From CAYLLD01 sp964425135 (lineage in GTDB: Bacteria > Pseudomonadota > Alphaproteobacteria > Rhodobacterales > Rhodobacteraceae): a stretch of DNA of 48,333 nt. The notes beneath the pieces are model-generated. The model did no database searches. It was not told where the DNA came from and saw nothing but the letters and a program-made list of their open reading frames with translations. The DNA lies in assembly GCA_964425135.1 (NCBI GenBank), contig CAYRKW010000020.1:1-48333 (forward strand). The letters run 5' to 3'. The position numbers and the translations under genes were made by a program. Shown in pieces: positions 25,632-34,286 of the stretch (positions are counted from its first letter, which is position 1; each line of letters starts with the position of its first letter).

Positions 25632-26546
25632 ATGACGAGCAGGTCTTCGTCCCGCGTTGCAGTCTTGATGGGCGGTCCATCCGCAGAGCGAGAGGTGTCT
25701 CTCTCGTCAGGTCGTGAATGTTCATCCGCGCTGCGCGCAAAGGGGTACGATGTCATCGACATTGATGCTGGGCACGATCTGTGCGCTGCGCTTGATAAAG
25801 CGCGCGCTGATGTTGTGTTCAACGCGCTGCATGGCCGTTGGGGTGAAGATGGCTGTGTGCAGGGCCTCTTGGAGTGGATGAAGCTGCCCTACACGCATTC
25901 GGGCGTTTATGCCTCGGCGCTTGCGATGGACAAGGTGCGGGCGAAGGCGGCTTTTGCAGCGGCAGGGTTGCCGGTTGCGAAAAGTGTCATGGTCAGCGCG
26001 AAAGAGGCGCGCGCGGCGCATCCGCTGCCCCCGCCGTATGTGGTGAAGCCTTACAATGAAGGCTCCTCGGTTGGCGTCTATCTGGTGAATGAAAACGCCA
26101 ATGGTCCGGCGCAACTGTCGCAAGATATGCCACAGATCGTCATGGCCGAAGAGTTTGTGCCGGGGCGGGAGTTGACGGTCAGCGTTATGGGCAATCGCGC
26201 GCTCGGCGTCACGGATATCGTCACAAACGGTTGGTATGATTATGCGGCAAAATATGAGGTTGGCGGCTCGACGCATGTTATACCGGCGCAGTTGCCCAAA
26301 GAAATCGAAACGGCCTGCATGGAGTATGCGCTGCGCGCGCATGAAGCGCTGGGGTGTCGCGGTTTGACCCGATCTGATTTTCGGTGGGATGACAGCAAGG
26401 GTCTCGATGGGCTGATCATTCTGGAGACCAACACGCAGCCGGGGATGACGCCCACATCACTCTCGCCCGAACAGGCAGCCCATTGCGGGATCGATTTTCC
26501 CGATCTGATGGAGTGGATGGTGGAAGACGCGTCATGCGATCGATGA
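25632..26546 (+). CDS. ddl: D-alanine--D-alanine ligase Ddl
   Basis: ATP-grasp ligase that forms the D-Ala-D-Ala dipeptide used by MurF. The product is about 304 residues. N-terminal MGGPSAEREVSLSSG (the EREVS segment holds the first D-Ala-site glutamate and serine), LHGRWGEDGCVQG, PYVVKPYNEGSSVGV, EEFVPGRELTVSV and the C-terminal ETNTQPGMTPTSLSPEQA are all family signatures. I used the ATG at 25632, with GAGGCGGGAA just upstream. The ATG at 25620 overlaps that site. Its end overlaps ftsQ by 13 bases. Confidence 0.96.
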   Translation: MTSRSSSRVAVLMGGPSAEREVSLSSGRECSSALRAKGYDVIDIDAGHDLCAALDKARADVVFNALHGRWGEDGCVQGLLEWMKLPYTHSGVYASALAMDKVRAKAAFAAAGLPVAKSVMVSAKEARAAHPLPPPYVVKPYNEGSSVGVYLVNENANGPAQLSQDMPQIVMAEEFVPGRELTVSVMGNRALGVTDIVTNGWYDYAAKYEVGGSTHVIPAQLPKEIETACMEYALRAHEALGCRGLTRSDFRWDDSKGLDGLIILETNTQPGMTPTSLSPEQAAHCGIDFPDLMEWMVEDASCDR

Positions 26547-27406
26547 AACCGTTTCGCGATCCGGCCCCGTCGCGGCTGATCTATCGCCTGCATCGGTTGT
26601 GGCTGCGTCCGGGATTTCGCAGGCTTGTCCGATTTGGACCACCACTCGCGGTTGTCGTTGCGCTGTTGTTTTACGCGGCAACCAACGACGATGTGCGGGG
26701 GCGAGCGGTAGAGTTTTATGACGATCTGACGGCCTCCTTCAATGAGCGCGAAGAGTTCCGCATTGCAAGGCTGGATGTGACCGGCGCACGTGGTGCATTA
26801 CGCGATCATGTGATCCATGCGGCGCAAGTGACGCTTCCTGTCTCATCGCTCAAGCTCGATCTGGTGGCGGTCAAATCGCGGATTGAGGCACTTTCTGCTG
26901 TTGAGACGGCCACGGTGCGTATTGCAGGCAATAGCGCGCTGCAAATCGACATCGTACAACGGCGCCCTGCGGCGCTTTGGCGGCAGGAACGTGAATTGCT
27001 GGTGCTTGACAAACACGGCGCAGCGCTGGCGCGGGTCAAGAACCGTGAGGATCATCCGGTTCTGCCACTTTTGCTGGGTGATGGCGCGAGCGCTCATGTG
27101 GCGCAGGCGTTGGAAATCGTCTCGCACTCTGCTTCCATTTACGACCGCGTGCGGGGGTTGGAACGGATCGGCAATCGGCGCTGGGATCTCATTCTGGATC
27201 GAAACCAGACGATCATGCTGCCCGAAGAAAACGTGATTGCAGCGCTGGCGCATGTCAGCCGGTTGCATGAGGCAAGCGATCTGCTGTCGCGCGATATCGT
27301 GGCTGTGGATATGCGCGATCTTAAGCGGCCTGTCCTGCGGTTGGGCGCGACAGCGATTGCAGAGCGTAAATTAGAACAGATTATTCCATCAGGGGGCCGG
27401 CAATGA
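26534..27406 (+). CDS. ftsQ: Cell division protein FtsQ
   Basis: Bitopic divisome protein that recruits FtsL/FtsB. The product is about 290 residues: a basic cytoplasmic N-terminus (MRSMKPFRDPAPSRL), one membrane segment at about residues 35-52 (GPPLAVVVALLFYAA), then a periplasmic POTRA domain (FRIARLDVTGARGALRDHVI) and the FtsQ beta domain. The ATG at 26534 matches the MRS start I know from relatives. The ATG at 26543, forming an ATGA overlap with the ddl stop, would trim three residues and cannot be excluded. It is coupled to ftsA by an ATGA overlap. Confidence 0.94.
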   Translation: MRSMKPFRDPAPSRLIYRLHRLWLRPGFRRLVRFGPPLAVVVALLFYAATNDDVRGRAVEFYDDLTASFNEREEFRIARLDVTGARGALRDHVIHAAQVTLPVSSLKLDLVAVKSRIEALSAVETATVRIAGNSALQIDIVQRRPAALWRQERELLVLDKHGAALARVKNREDHPVLPLLLGDGASAHVAQALEIVSHSASIYDRVRGLERIGNRRWDLILDRNQTIMLPEENVIAALAHVSRLHEASDLLSRDIVAVDMRDLKRPVLRLGATAIAERKLEQIIPSGGRQ

Positions 27407-28746
27407 CGTCCGATCTATATGAGATGCAACGGACCTTGCGGGCGCGGCGTGCGGTTGCGATGAAGCGGGGACTGGTTGCGGTTCTGGACATTGGCACATC
27501 GAAGTTCGCCTGTTTGGTCCTGAAATTCGATCCTGATGCGGCTGAAGCGCAAACACCGGAGGGCGTTGGCAACCTCAACGGTCACGGCGACTTGCGGGTT
27601 ATTGGTGCTGCGACCACGCGGGCGCGAGGCATGGAGTTCGGCGATATCGTCTCGATGGATGAGGCGGAGCGGGCGATCCGCACGGCGGTGCAAGGTGCGC
27701 AGAAGATGGCGGGCGTGCGTGTTGATCATGTGGTCGTCACCTTCTCGGGGGGGCGGCCGCGTTCTTACGGTGTGCATGGCCAGACAGAAGTCGAAGAGGG
27801 CGCGGTGAGCGCGTATGACATTGGGCGGGTTTTGGCCAACTGCGACATCCCGGACTATGGCGCAGGCGCGCGCGAGCCGGTGCATGCACTGCCGGTGCAT
27901 TTCATTCTCGACAATCAGCAAGGTCTACACGATCCGCGCGGTCTGGTGGGCAAGACGCTTGGTGTTGATCTTCATCTGCTGACGGTCGGATCGCGGACCA
28001 TCCAAAACATCATGCATTGCGTCAAACGGTGCGATCTGGAGCTGTGCGACCTGGCGATCTCCTCCTACGCCTCGGCGCTGAGCGCGTTGGTGGAGGATGA
28101 GCGTGAGTTGGGCGCGGCTTGTATTGATCTGGGCGCGGGGACGACGGGCGTTTCGATTTTCATGCGCCGTCAGATGATTTTTGCGGATGCTGTGCGGATG
28201 GGCGGGGCACATATAACGCGGGATATTTGTCAGGGGCTCGAAGTGCCGGCGCAGGTTGCCGAACGTCTCAAAACGTTCCACGGCGGGCTGGTGGCCACTG
28301 GCGTCGATGACCGGGATTTCATCGAGATTGCCTCTCCAATCGACGAGGCGGCAGGTGAGCGGCGGACGATGAGCCGGTCTGATCTTATCGGCATTATCCG
28401 GCCGCGCATGGAAGAGATCCTCGATGACGTCGGTAAGCTGCTGGATGCGGCAGGGTTTGACTATATGCCCAGCCAACGCATCGTGATCACCGGCGGCGGG
28501 AGCCAGATGCCGGGTCTGGAAGAGCTGGCCTACAACGTTCTGGGCCGTCAGGTGCGTTGCGGTCGTCCGCTGCGCATCCAGGGGCTTCCGCATGCGGCAA
28601 CAGGGCCGGGGTTCAGTTCAGTCGTTGGATTGGCGATGCACACGGTTCACCCGCAAGACGAATGCTGGGATTTCGACATTCCAAGCACCCAGACAAGCGG
28701 TGCATCCATCAAACGCGCCGTGCGCTGGTTTAAGGAAAATTGGTAA
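27403..28746 (+). CDS. ftsA: Cell division protein FtsA
   Basis: Actin-like ATPase that ties FtsZ filaments to the membrane. The 447-residue product has the phosphate-1 loop AVLDIGTSKFACLV at about 26-39, the SHS2/1C domain, IDLGAGTTGVSIF (phosphate 2) and ITGGGSQMPGLEEL (adenosine motif). It ends in an amphipathic, membrane-targeting helix, IKRAVRWFKENW. The length is somewhat above the enterobacterial 420 residues. It overlaps ftsQ by 4 bases and is separated from ftsZ by 273 AT-rich bases. Confidence 0.97.
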   Translation: MTSDLYEMQRTLRARRAVAMKRGLVAVLDIGTSKFACLVLKFDPDAAEAQTPEGVGNLNGHGDLRVIGAATTRARGMEFGDIVSMDEAERAIRTAVQGAQKMAGVRVDHVVVTFSGGRPRSYGVHGQTEVEEGAVSAYDIGRVLANCDIPDYGAGAREPVHALPVHFILDNQQGLHDPRGLVGKTLGVDLHLLTVGSRTIQNIMHCVKRCDLELCDLAISSYASALSALVEDERELGAACIDLGAGTTGVSIFMRRQMIFADAVRMGGAHITRDICQGLEVPAQVAERLKTFHGGLVATGVDDRDFIEIASPIDEAAGERRTMSRSDLIGIIRPRMEEILDDVGKLLDAAGFDYMPSQRIVITGGGSQMPGLEELAYNVLGRQVRCGRPLRIQGLPHAATGPGFSSVVGLAMHTVHPQDECWDFDIPSTQTSGASIKRAVRWFKENW

Positions 28747-28848
28747 AGAATTGAAATTGCGAAATTAACACGGAAAAAATGTGAAAACACCACCAAATAT
28801 TGGTCGGTTTTTTGCAGTGAAACCCTTTGCGCGTCGCTTGTGCCTCAA

Positions 28849-28877
28849 TTGACAAAATACTGCCGATATGGTGGCTA
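28849..28877 (+). promoter_or_regulatory. Candidate promoter in the ftsA-ftsZ spacer
   Basis: A perfect TTGACA (28849-28854) is followed after 17 bases by TGGCTA (28872-28877). TAGAAT at 28892-28897 is a better -10 but lacks a matched -35. The 28747-29019 spacer is visibly AT-rich compared with the rest of the cluster, as expected for a separate ftsZ promoter region. Confidence 0.4.
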
Positions 28878-29019
28878 ACCCCAATATATTGTAGAATATT
28901 TTCTGTTTCGACGTGACCATTTCGCCACAATGTTGTACGCTTCGAATCATAAAGAAGTGGTGAAACAACCCAAACAGGCGTGCAGCTCGCTCTGCGCAGA
29001 CAAAACAGGCGGACACATA

Positions 29020-30540
29020 ATGACACTAAATCTTCGTATGCCGGAGGAACCCGAATTGAAGCCGCGTATCACGGTTTTCGGGGTTGGCGGTGCCGGTGGG
29101 AATGCAGTCGACAACATGATTGCAAAGCAGCTTGAAGGCGCGGAATTCGTGGTTGCGAACACAGATGCCCAGGCGCTGGCGCAAAGCACATCCGGCTCGA
29201 AAATCCAGCTCGGGGTGAAAGTCACCGAAGGGCTGGGCGCAGGGGCCAAGCCGGAAATCGGCGCGCATGCAGCGGCCGAGTCCATCGAAGAGATTGTCGA
29301 TCATCTGAGCGGCGCGCATATGTGCTTCATCACTGCCGGTATGGGCGGTGGGACCGGCACTGGTGCAGCGCCGGTGATTGCGAAAGCCGCACGCGAGATG
29401 GGCGTATTGACAGTCGGCGTTGTCACCAAACCGTTTCAGTTTGAGGGCGGCAAGCGCATGGCGCAAGCCGAATACGGGATCGAGGAATTGCAGAAGGTGG
29501 TCGATACGCTGATCATCATCCCAAACCAGAACCTCTTCCGTCTTGCAAATGAAAACACGACCTTCACTGAAGCCTTCGCCATGGCGGATGATGTGCTTTA
29601 TCAAGGTGTTAAAGGTGTCACAGACCTGATGGTCCGACCGGGCATCATCAACCTCGATTTCGCCGATATCCGCTCTGTCATGGAAGAGATGGGCAAGGCG
29701 ATGATGGGCACGGGCGAAGCGTCCGGCGATGATCGCGCTATTCAGGCGGCTGAGAAGGCGATTGCCAATCCGCTCCTGGACGAGGTTAGCCTACAAGGAG
29801 CGAAAGGTGTTCTTATCAATATCACCGGCAGCCATGATCTGACGCTGTTTGAACTTGATGAGGCGGCCAATCGCATTCGGTCCGAGGTTGATCCAGACGC
29901 GAATATCATCGTTGGCTCGACGCTCGACACTGCCGAAGAGGGCGTTATGCGCGTTTCGGTGGTTGCCACGGGGATAGATGCGGTGATTGGTGAGCAGGAA
30001 ACCCCTGACGCTTTCGAAGAAGAGACCACACCAACCTTCGCGCGTCGCTCGCTCGCAGGAACGGTCGCCGCTGCTGCCGAAAGCACCTATGAGCCTGAGA
30101 AAATGCAGTCGATCGAAGCTGAAACCAAAGCGCAGGTTGAGAGTATTGCAGCTGCTGAGGCGCAGGCAGAAGAGAGCCTGTTTGCAGAGCCAACGGTTGA
30201 AGCTGCGCAACCGGAAATTCAGGCAGATGCAGGCGTTCAGCCGGGCATTACGCCGCGCGGCGAGCCGACCAATGAGGTTAAAGAGCGTCTGATGGCGGCG
30301 GTCCAGAAGGAAGTGAGCGATAACAATGCGCCGCTGCCTGAAAAGCCGACCGAGGAAGAAAAATCGGGTCGCTTTGCCATCAACTCGCTCATCCACCGCA
30401 TGACAGGCGGGCGCGAGCAGCCGTATCCGGCCCGCAAAGAGCCAGTCATTGAAGGGCGTATGGACCCCGAGATTGAAGCGGATGAGGAAGATCGGGATCG
30501 CGTTGAAATTCCAGCGTTTCTGCGGCGTCAGGCGAATTAA
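29020..30540 (+). CDS. ftsZ: Cell division GTPase FtsZ
   Basis: Tubulin-like GTPase that forms the Z ring. The product is about 506 residues. The globular GTPase domain (about 15-320) has VGGAGGNAVDNM and the tubulin signature GGGTGTG at 109-115. The C-terminal linker is long (about 170 residues), rich in Glu, Ala and Gln. The terminal peptide VEIPAFLRRQ (about 495-504) binds FtsA and other partners. I used the ATG at 29020 (MTLNLRMPEE), with AGGCGGA upstream; the frame from 28930 is not supported. A strong terminator follows, closing the dcw cluster. Separate promoter signals in the upstream spacer suggest extra, independently controlled expression. Confidence 0.98.
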   Translation: MTLNLRMPEEPELKPRITVFGVGGAGGNAVDNMIAKQLEGAEFVVANTDAQALAQSTSGSKIQLGVKVTEGLGAGAKPEIGAHAAAESIEEIVDHLSGAHMCFITAGMGGGTGTGAAPVIAKAAREMGVLTVGVVTKPFQFEGGKRMAQAEYGIEELQKVVDTLIIIPNQNLFRLANENTTFTEAFAMADDVLYQGVKGVTDLMVRPGIINLDFADIRSVMEEMGKAMMGTGEASGDDRAIQAAEKAIANPLLDEVSLQGAKGVLINITGSHDLTLFELDEAANRIRSEVDPDANIIVGSTLDTAEEGVMRVSVVATGIDAVIGEQETPDAFEEETTPTFARRSLAGTVAAAAESTYEPEKMQSIEAETKAQVESIAAAEAQAEESLFAEPTVEAAQPEIQADAGVQPGITPRGEPTNEVKERLMAAVQKEVSDNNAPLPEKPTEEEKSGRFAINSLIHRMTGGREQPYPARKEPVIEGRMDPEIEADEEDRDRVEIPAFLRRQAN

Positions 30541-30559
30541 CGCCGATCTCACGAAGCTC

Positions 30560-30600
30560 AAAAAAGCGCGCTAATCCAAGCGGTTAGCGCGCTTTTTTTA
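30560..30600 (+). terminator. Rho-independent terminator after ftsZ
   Basis: GCGCGCTAA (30566-30574) pairs with TTAGCGCGC (30584-30592) over a 9-base loop, followed by seven Ts. The stem is flanked by a run of As on the left, so it is symmetrical and could act on both strands. It separates the dcw cluster from lpxC. Confidence 0.92.
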
Positions 30601-30657
30601 TTTCATGTGGGTTTTGTAGTATTTCGTCACAATCGGTGATTTGAGTTTCCCAAGGCT

Positions 30658-31626
30658 ATGGTTTACCCGCTCGTTAGACGAAGTAAATTGGCCCCACCAA
30701 ACGTGCAAAAAACGCTTAGACATACGGTTTCGCTTAACGGCAAAGGTCTTCATTCGGCTAAGCCTGCCAATCTGCGGCTGCTTGCTGCGCCGGTTGATCA
30801 TGGCATCGTATTTTGCCGTACAGATGTTGATGACGGCCGTGATCCGCGTGTTCCTGCGCTTTATAACAATGTCAGCGACACGACGCTGAACACGCGCATC
30901 TCGAATGCGGATGGTGTGAGTGTTTCCACCATTGAGCATCTCATGGCTGCGCTTAGCGGGTGTGGTGTCCACAATGCACTGATCGAGATTGATGGGCCGG
31001 AAGTTCCGATTTTCGACGGCTCGTCCCGTGATTTTGCGCAAGCACTGCTGAATGCCGGAGTGGTAGAGCAGGATATGCGGCTCAAAGTGATCAAAATCCT
31101 CAAGCCCGTGAGTGTGAATTTTAATGGCGCGATTGCGAGCCTGCTGCCCAGCGATGGGTTCGCGATTGATGTGGAGATCAACTTCGAACAGGCCGCTATC
31201 GGTCGTCAATCCTGCGCACTTGATATGGCGAACGGCACGTTTTTGCGCGAGTTGAGTGACTGCCGGACCTTCTGTTCGCAAGATGATGTGGACAAGATGC
31301 GCGCAAACGGGCTCGCGTTGGGTGGCAGCTATCACAACGCGATTGTGGTGCAGGGTGAACGGATACTCTCACCCAACGGTTTGCGGCGCCCCGATGAATG
31401 CGTGCGGCACAAGATGCTGGATGCTTTGGGTGATTTGCATCTTGCAGGATTACCGATCTGGGGCACCTATCAGGGCTATAAATCTGGCCATGGCCTGACC
31501 AACCGCCTGCTCCGCAAACTCCTGAGCACGCCAGACGCGTTTGAGATCGTGACTGCGGATGAAGATATGACAGCGCGCCTTCCGGGCATGTCGGTCGATC
31601 ACTCTGATCTGGCAGCGGTCGTCTAG
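30658..31626 (+). CDS. lpxC: UDP-3-O-acyl-N-acetylglucosamine deacetylase LpxC
   Basis: Zinc enzyme of the committed step of lipid A synthesis. With the start at 30658 the product is 322 residues. The catalytic set can be read: E93-H94 in TIEHLMAAL, H251, K252 and D255 in RHKMLDALGD, and the general base H278 in SGHGL. SDCRTFC holds the conserved threonine. Known relatives start about 15 residues further on, close to VQKTLRHTVSLNGKGLHS, where a GTG (30703) would be the codon. That GTG has no ribosome-binding site, while AAGG lies just before 30658, so the start is uncertain. Confidence 0.95.
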   Translation: MVYPLVRRSKLAPPNVQKTLRHTVSLNGKGLHSAKPANLRLLAAPVDHGIVFCRTDVDDGRDPRVPALYNNVSDTTLNTRISNADGVSVSTIEHLMAALSGCGVHNALIEIDGPEVPIFDGSSRDFAQALLNAGVVEQDMRLKVIKILKPVSVNFNGAIASLLPSDGFAIDVEINFEQAAIGRQSCALDMANGTFLRELSDCRTFCSQDDVDKMRANGLALGGSYHNAIVVQGERILSPNGLRRPDECVRHKMLDALGDLHLAGLPIWGTYQGYKSGHGLTNRLLRKLLSTPDAFEIVTADEDMTARLPGMSVDHSDLAAVV

Positions 31627-31764
31627 CCGATTGGCGCTAACTCACACCAATTTGACCCGATGCCCAAACTGTCGCTTCCAACGGCTTGGGCTTGCTGCTA
31701 TTCTGTCACATGAGTAGCAAACGCCCCCGCGAAAGGGGCCAGAAGTGAGACTGGGGCGAGGATA

Positions 31765-32601
31765 ATGCGTCGAATGGGAAAGGCAGTGAGCGTCCTATGT
31801 GCCGGAGCATTTTTGCTGGCTGCGGGATGTGCCGAACGCGATGTATCGCGTGAAGAGCTGGAATTGCTCACAGCGGAGCAGATTTTCCGTCTTGGCGAGG
31901 ATTATTTGCAGCGCGGCGAGCCGGATAAGGCGGCCGATACCTTTGACGAGATCGAACGGCTTTACCCTTATTCGCAATGGTCCAAACGCGCGACGATGAT
32001 GTCGGCGTTTTCCTATCACAATGCGGGCGAGTATGAGGACAGCCGTTCAGCCGCGCAGCGGTATCTCGATTTCTATCCTGCGGATGATGATGCAGCCTAT
32101 GCGCAATTCCTAATCTCGCTGAGCTATTATGATCAGATCGTTGATGTGGGACGCGATCAGGGCAACACGTTCGAAGCGCTGCAATCGCTGCGGGCCACGA
32201 TTGAACGCTATCCTGACAGTGAATATGCGCAATCGGCGCGCCTGAAGTTTGATCTGACGCTCGACCATCTGGCCGGGCAGGAAATGGAGATCGGGCGATA
32301 TTATCTCAAGCGTGGGCATTACGTGGCCGGTGTGAACCGGTTCCGCGCGGTAATCGAGGAATATCAGACCACATCGCATACACCTGAGGCGTTGCACCGG
32401 CTCGTTGAATCCTATCTGTCGCTCGGTCTGACCGACGAAGCGCAAACGGCAGGAGCTGTTTTGGGTCACAACTATCAGGCGACGCAGTGGTATTCTGACA
32501 GCTATGCATTACTGACGGGGCAGGGGCTTGATGTGCAGGAAGCGGGCGATAGCTGGCTGACGTCGATGTATCGTCAAGTTGTGCAAGGCAAGTGGCTCTG
32601 A
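31765..32601 (+). CDS. bamD: Outer membrane assembly lipoprotein BamD
   Basis: Essential part of the BAM complex that inserts beta-barrel proteins. The 278-residue product has a lipoprotein signal with lipobox LAAGC (acylated C22) and then tetratricopeptide-like repeats: EDYLQRGEPDKAADTFDEIERLYPYSQW, then AFSYHNAGEYEDSRSAAQRYL in the next repeat and later copies. It lies in the usual alphaproteobacterial order lpxC-bamD-recN. The 138-base spacer upstream holds a short GCCCC/GGGGC hairpin (about 31725-31740) and may include its own promoter, but I could not identify clear boxes. Confidence 0.94.
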   Translation: MRRMGKAVSVLCAGAFLLAAGCAERDVSREELELLTAEQIFRLGEDYLQRGEPDKAADTFDEIERLYPYSQWSKRATMMSAFSYHNAGEYEDSRSAAQRYLDFYPADDDAAYAQFLISLSYYDQIVDVGRDQGNTFEALQSLRATIERYPDSEYAQSARLKFDLTLDHLAGQEMEIGRYYLKRGHYVAGVNRFRAVIEEYQTTSHTPEALHRLVESYLSLGLTDEAQTAGAVLGHNYQATQWYSDSYALLTGQGLDVQEAGDSWLTSMYRQVVQGKWL

Positions 32602-32614
32602 TCGCGGCGGAACC

Positions 32615-34258
32615 ATGCTGCGTGATCTGACAATCCGCAATATTCTGTTAATCGAAAGGCTCGAACTGGAGTTTCAGGGCGGGCTGAATGTGCTGACTGG
32701 CGAGACCGGGGCAGGAAAATCGATCTTGCTCGATTGTCTTGGGTTCGTTCTGGGGTGGCGCGGGCCGAGCGATATTGTGCGTCAAGGCGCAAGTGAAGGT
32801 GAGGTTTGCGCGGCCTATGAGATCGACGATGCGCATCCTGCGGCGCGGATTATCGAGGAGGCGGGGATACCTTTTGAGGGGGAATTGATCCTGCGACGGG
32901 TGTCCTCGGGCGGGCGCAAGAAAGCCTTCATCAATGATCGGCGCGTGACGCCGGATGTGCTGCGTTCGGTGGGCGAGCATCTGGTTGAAATCCATGGTCA
33001 GCATGATGACAAAGGTCTGCTGAACGCAAAATCGCACATCACTTTTCTCGACAGTTTCGCCTCGCTCGATAGTGATCTGGAACGGCTTGGCGCGCTGTGG
33101 AACGCGTGCCGCGAAGCGGATGCGGAGCTGGCAAAGGCGCGGGATGCGCTGGAGAATGCAGCGCGGGATGCTGAGTTTCTCAAACATGCGCTGGCGGAGA
33201 TGGACGCGCTTGATCCGCAAGTCGGCGATGATGCGGCGCTTGATCGGGAGAGGCGGCTGTTGAAGGCCGGAGAGGCCATTCGCGAGGATGTGCAAAAGGC
33301 GGCATCGGCGGTCGGCGATGATGGTGCGCAATCGGCACTCATGAACGCGATCCGCTGGTTGACGGATGCGGATGCGAAAGCGGACGGGCGGTTTCGCGTT
33401 GCGATTGATGCGCTCGAGCGCGGGCTCAATGAGATCGCGGATACGGAGCGGGATTTGTCAGCGGCGCTGCACAGTCTTGGGTCAGATCCAACGCGGGTAG
33501 AGATGGTTGAGGAGCGGCTTTTCGCGATCCGTGCCATGGCGCGTAAACATAACGTGCAGCCTGATGAACTACCTGATTTGACTGAGGAATTTCGCGTGCG
33601 GCTGGAGGCTGTGGATGGCGGCAGTGGGATGATTGCGGCGCTGGAAAGAGCAGCTCAGGACTGCCGCGCGGCCTATGATACGGCGGCTGAACGGGTGAGC
33701 GCAAAGCGCGCCAAAGCGGCCAAAGCGCTGGATGCAGCGATGCAAAAGGAGCTGGCGCCGCTGAAGATGGAGCGGGCGGTGTTTCAAACAGTCATCAGCG
33801 AGATGGCGGCAGGTCCGCGCGGGATTGATGCGGTCAATTTTCGCGTGGCGACCAATCCCGGCGCGCCTGCTGGACCGCTTGCCAAGATCGCGTCGGGCGG
33901 GGAGTTGTCGCGGTTCCTTCTGGCGCTCAAAATCGCGCTTCAGGGGCGCGAGGCGCGCACGATGATCTTTGACGAGATTGATCGCGGGGTTGGCGGTGCT
34001 ACGGCGGATGCGGTGGGGCGGCGGCTGGCGATGCTCTCCACGAGCGGGCAGATAATAGTGGTGACGCACTCGCCACAGGTAGCGGCCCTTGGCGGGCATC
34101 ACTGGCGGGTGGAAAAATCGGTCGCAGCGGGTGTGACGCGCACGGATGTGGTGCCTTTGGCGCAGGCGGAACGCGTTGACGAGTTGGCGCGGATGCTGGC
34201 GGGCGAAAATATCTCGGATGAGGCGAAATCGGCGGCGAAGGTGCTGCTGGCAGGATAG
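32615..34258 (+). CDS. recN: DNA repair protein RecN
   Basis: SMC-like ATPase acting on DNA double-strand breaks. The product is about 547 residues with the standard split ABC ATPase: Walker A GETGAGKS near residue 30, long coiled-coil arms (about 150-350, rich in Ala, Glu and Arg), the signature IASGGELSRFLLALKIAL and Walker B MIFDEIDRGVGG. VTHSPQVAALGGHHW is the H-loop region. I used the ATG at 32615 (MLRDLTIRN), with GGCGGAA upstream; the frame from 32579 lies within the end of bamD. No LexA-type box was identified in the short upstream gap. Confidence 0.96.
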   Translation: MLRDLTIRNILLIERLELEFQGGLNVLTGETGAGKSILLDCLGFVLGWRGPSDIVRQGASEGEVCAAYEIDDAHPAARIIEEAGIPFEGELILRRVSSGGRKKAFINDRRVTPDVLRSVGEHLVEIHGQHDDKGLLNAKSHITFLDSFASLDSDLERLGALWNACREADAELAKARDALENAARDAEFLKHALAEMDALDPQVGDDAALDRERRLLKAGEAIREDVQKAASAVGDDGAQSALMNAIRWLTDADAKADGRFRVAIDALERGLNEIADTERDLSAALHSLGSDPTRVEMVEERLFAIRAMARKHNVQPDELPDLTEEFRVRLEAVDGGSGMIAALERAAQDCRAAYDTAAERVSAKRAKAAKALDAAMQKELAPLKMERAVFQTVISEMAAGPRGIDAVNFRVATNPGAPAGPLAKIASGGELSRFLLALKIALQGREARTMIFDEIDRGVGGATADAVGRRLAMLSTSGQIIVVTHSPQVAALGGHHWRVEKSVAAGVTRTDVVPLAQAERVDELARMLAGENISDEAKSAAKVLLAG

Positions 34259-34286
34259 ATTGCTTTAGAGCCTCGGGCCCAAATAC

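Noticed and set aside
28930..29019. Thirty-residue N-terminal extension of FtsZ
   Set aside because: No ribosome-binding site at 28930 and no counterpart in FtsZ; the ATG at 29020 has AGGCGGA upstream.
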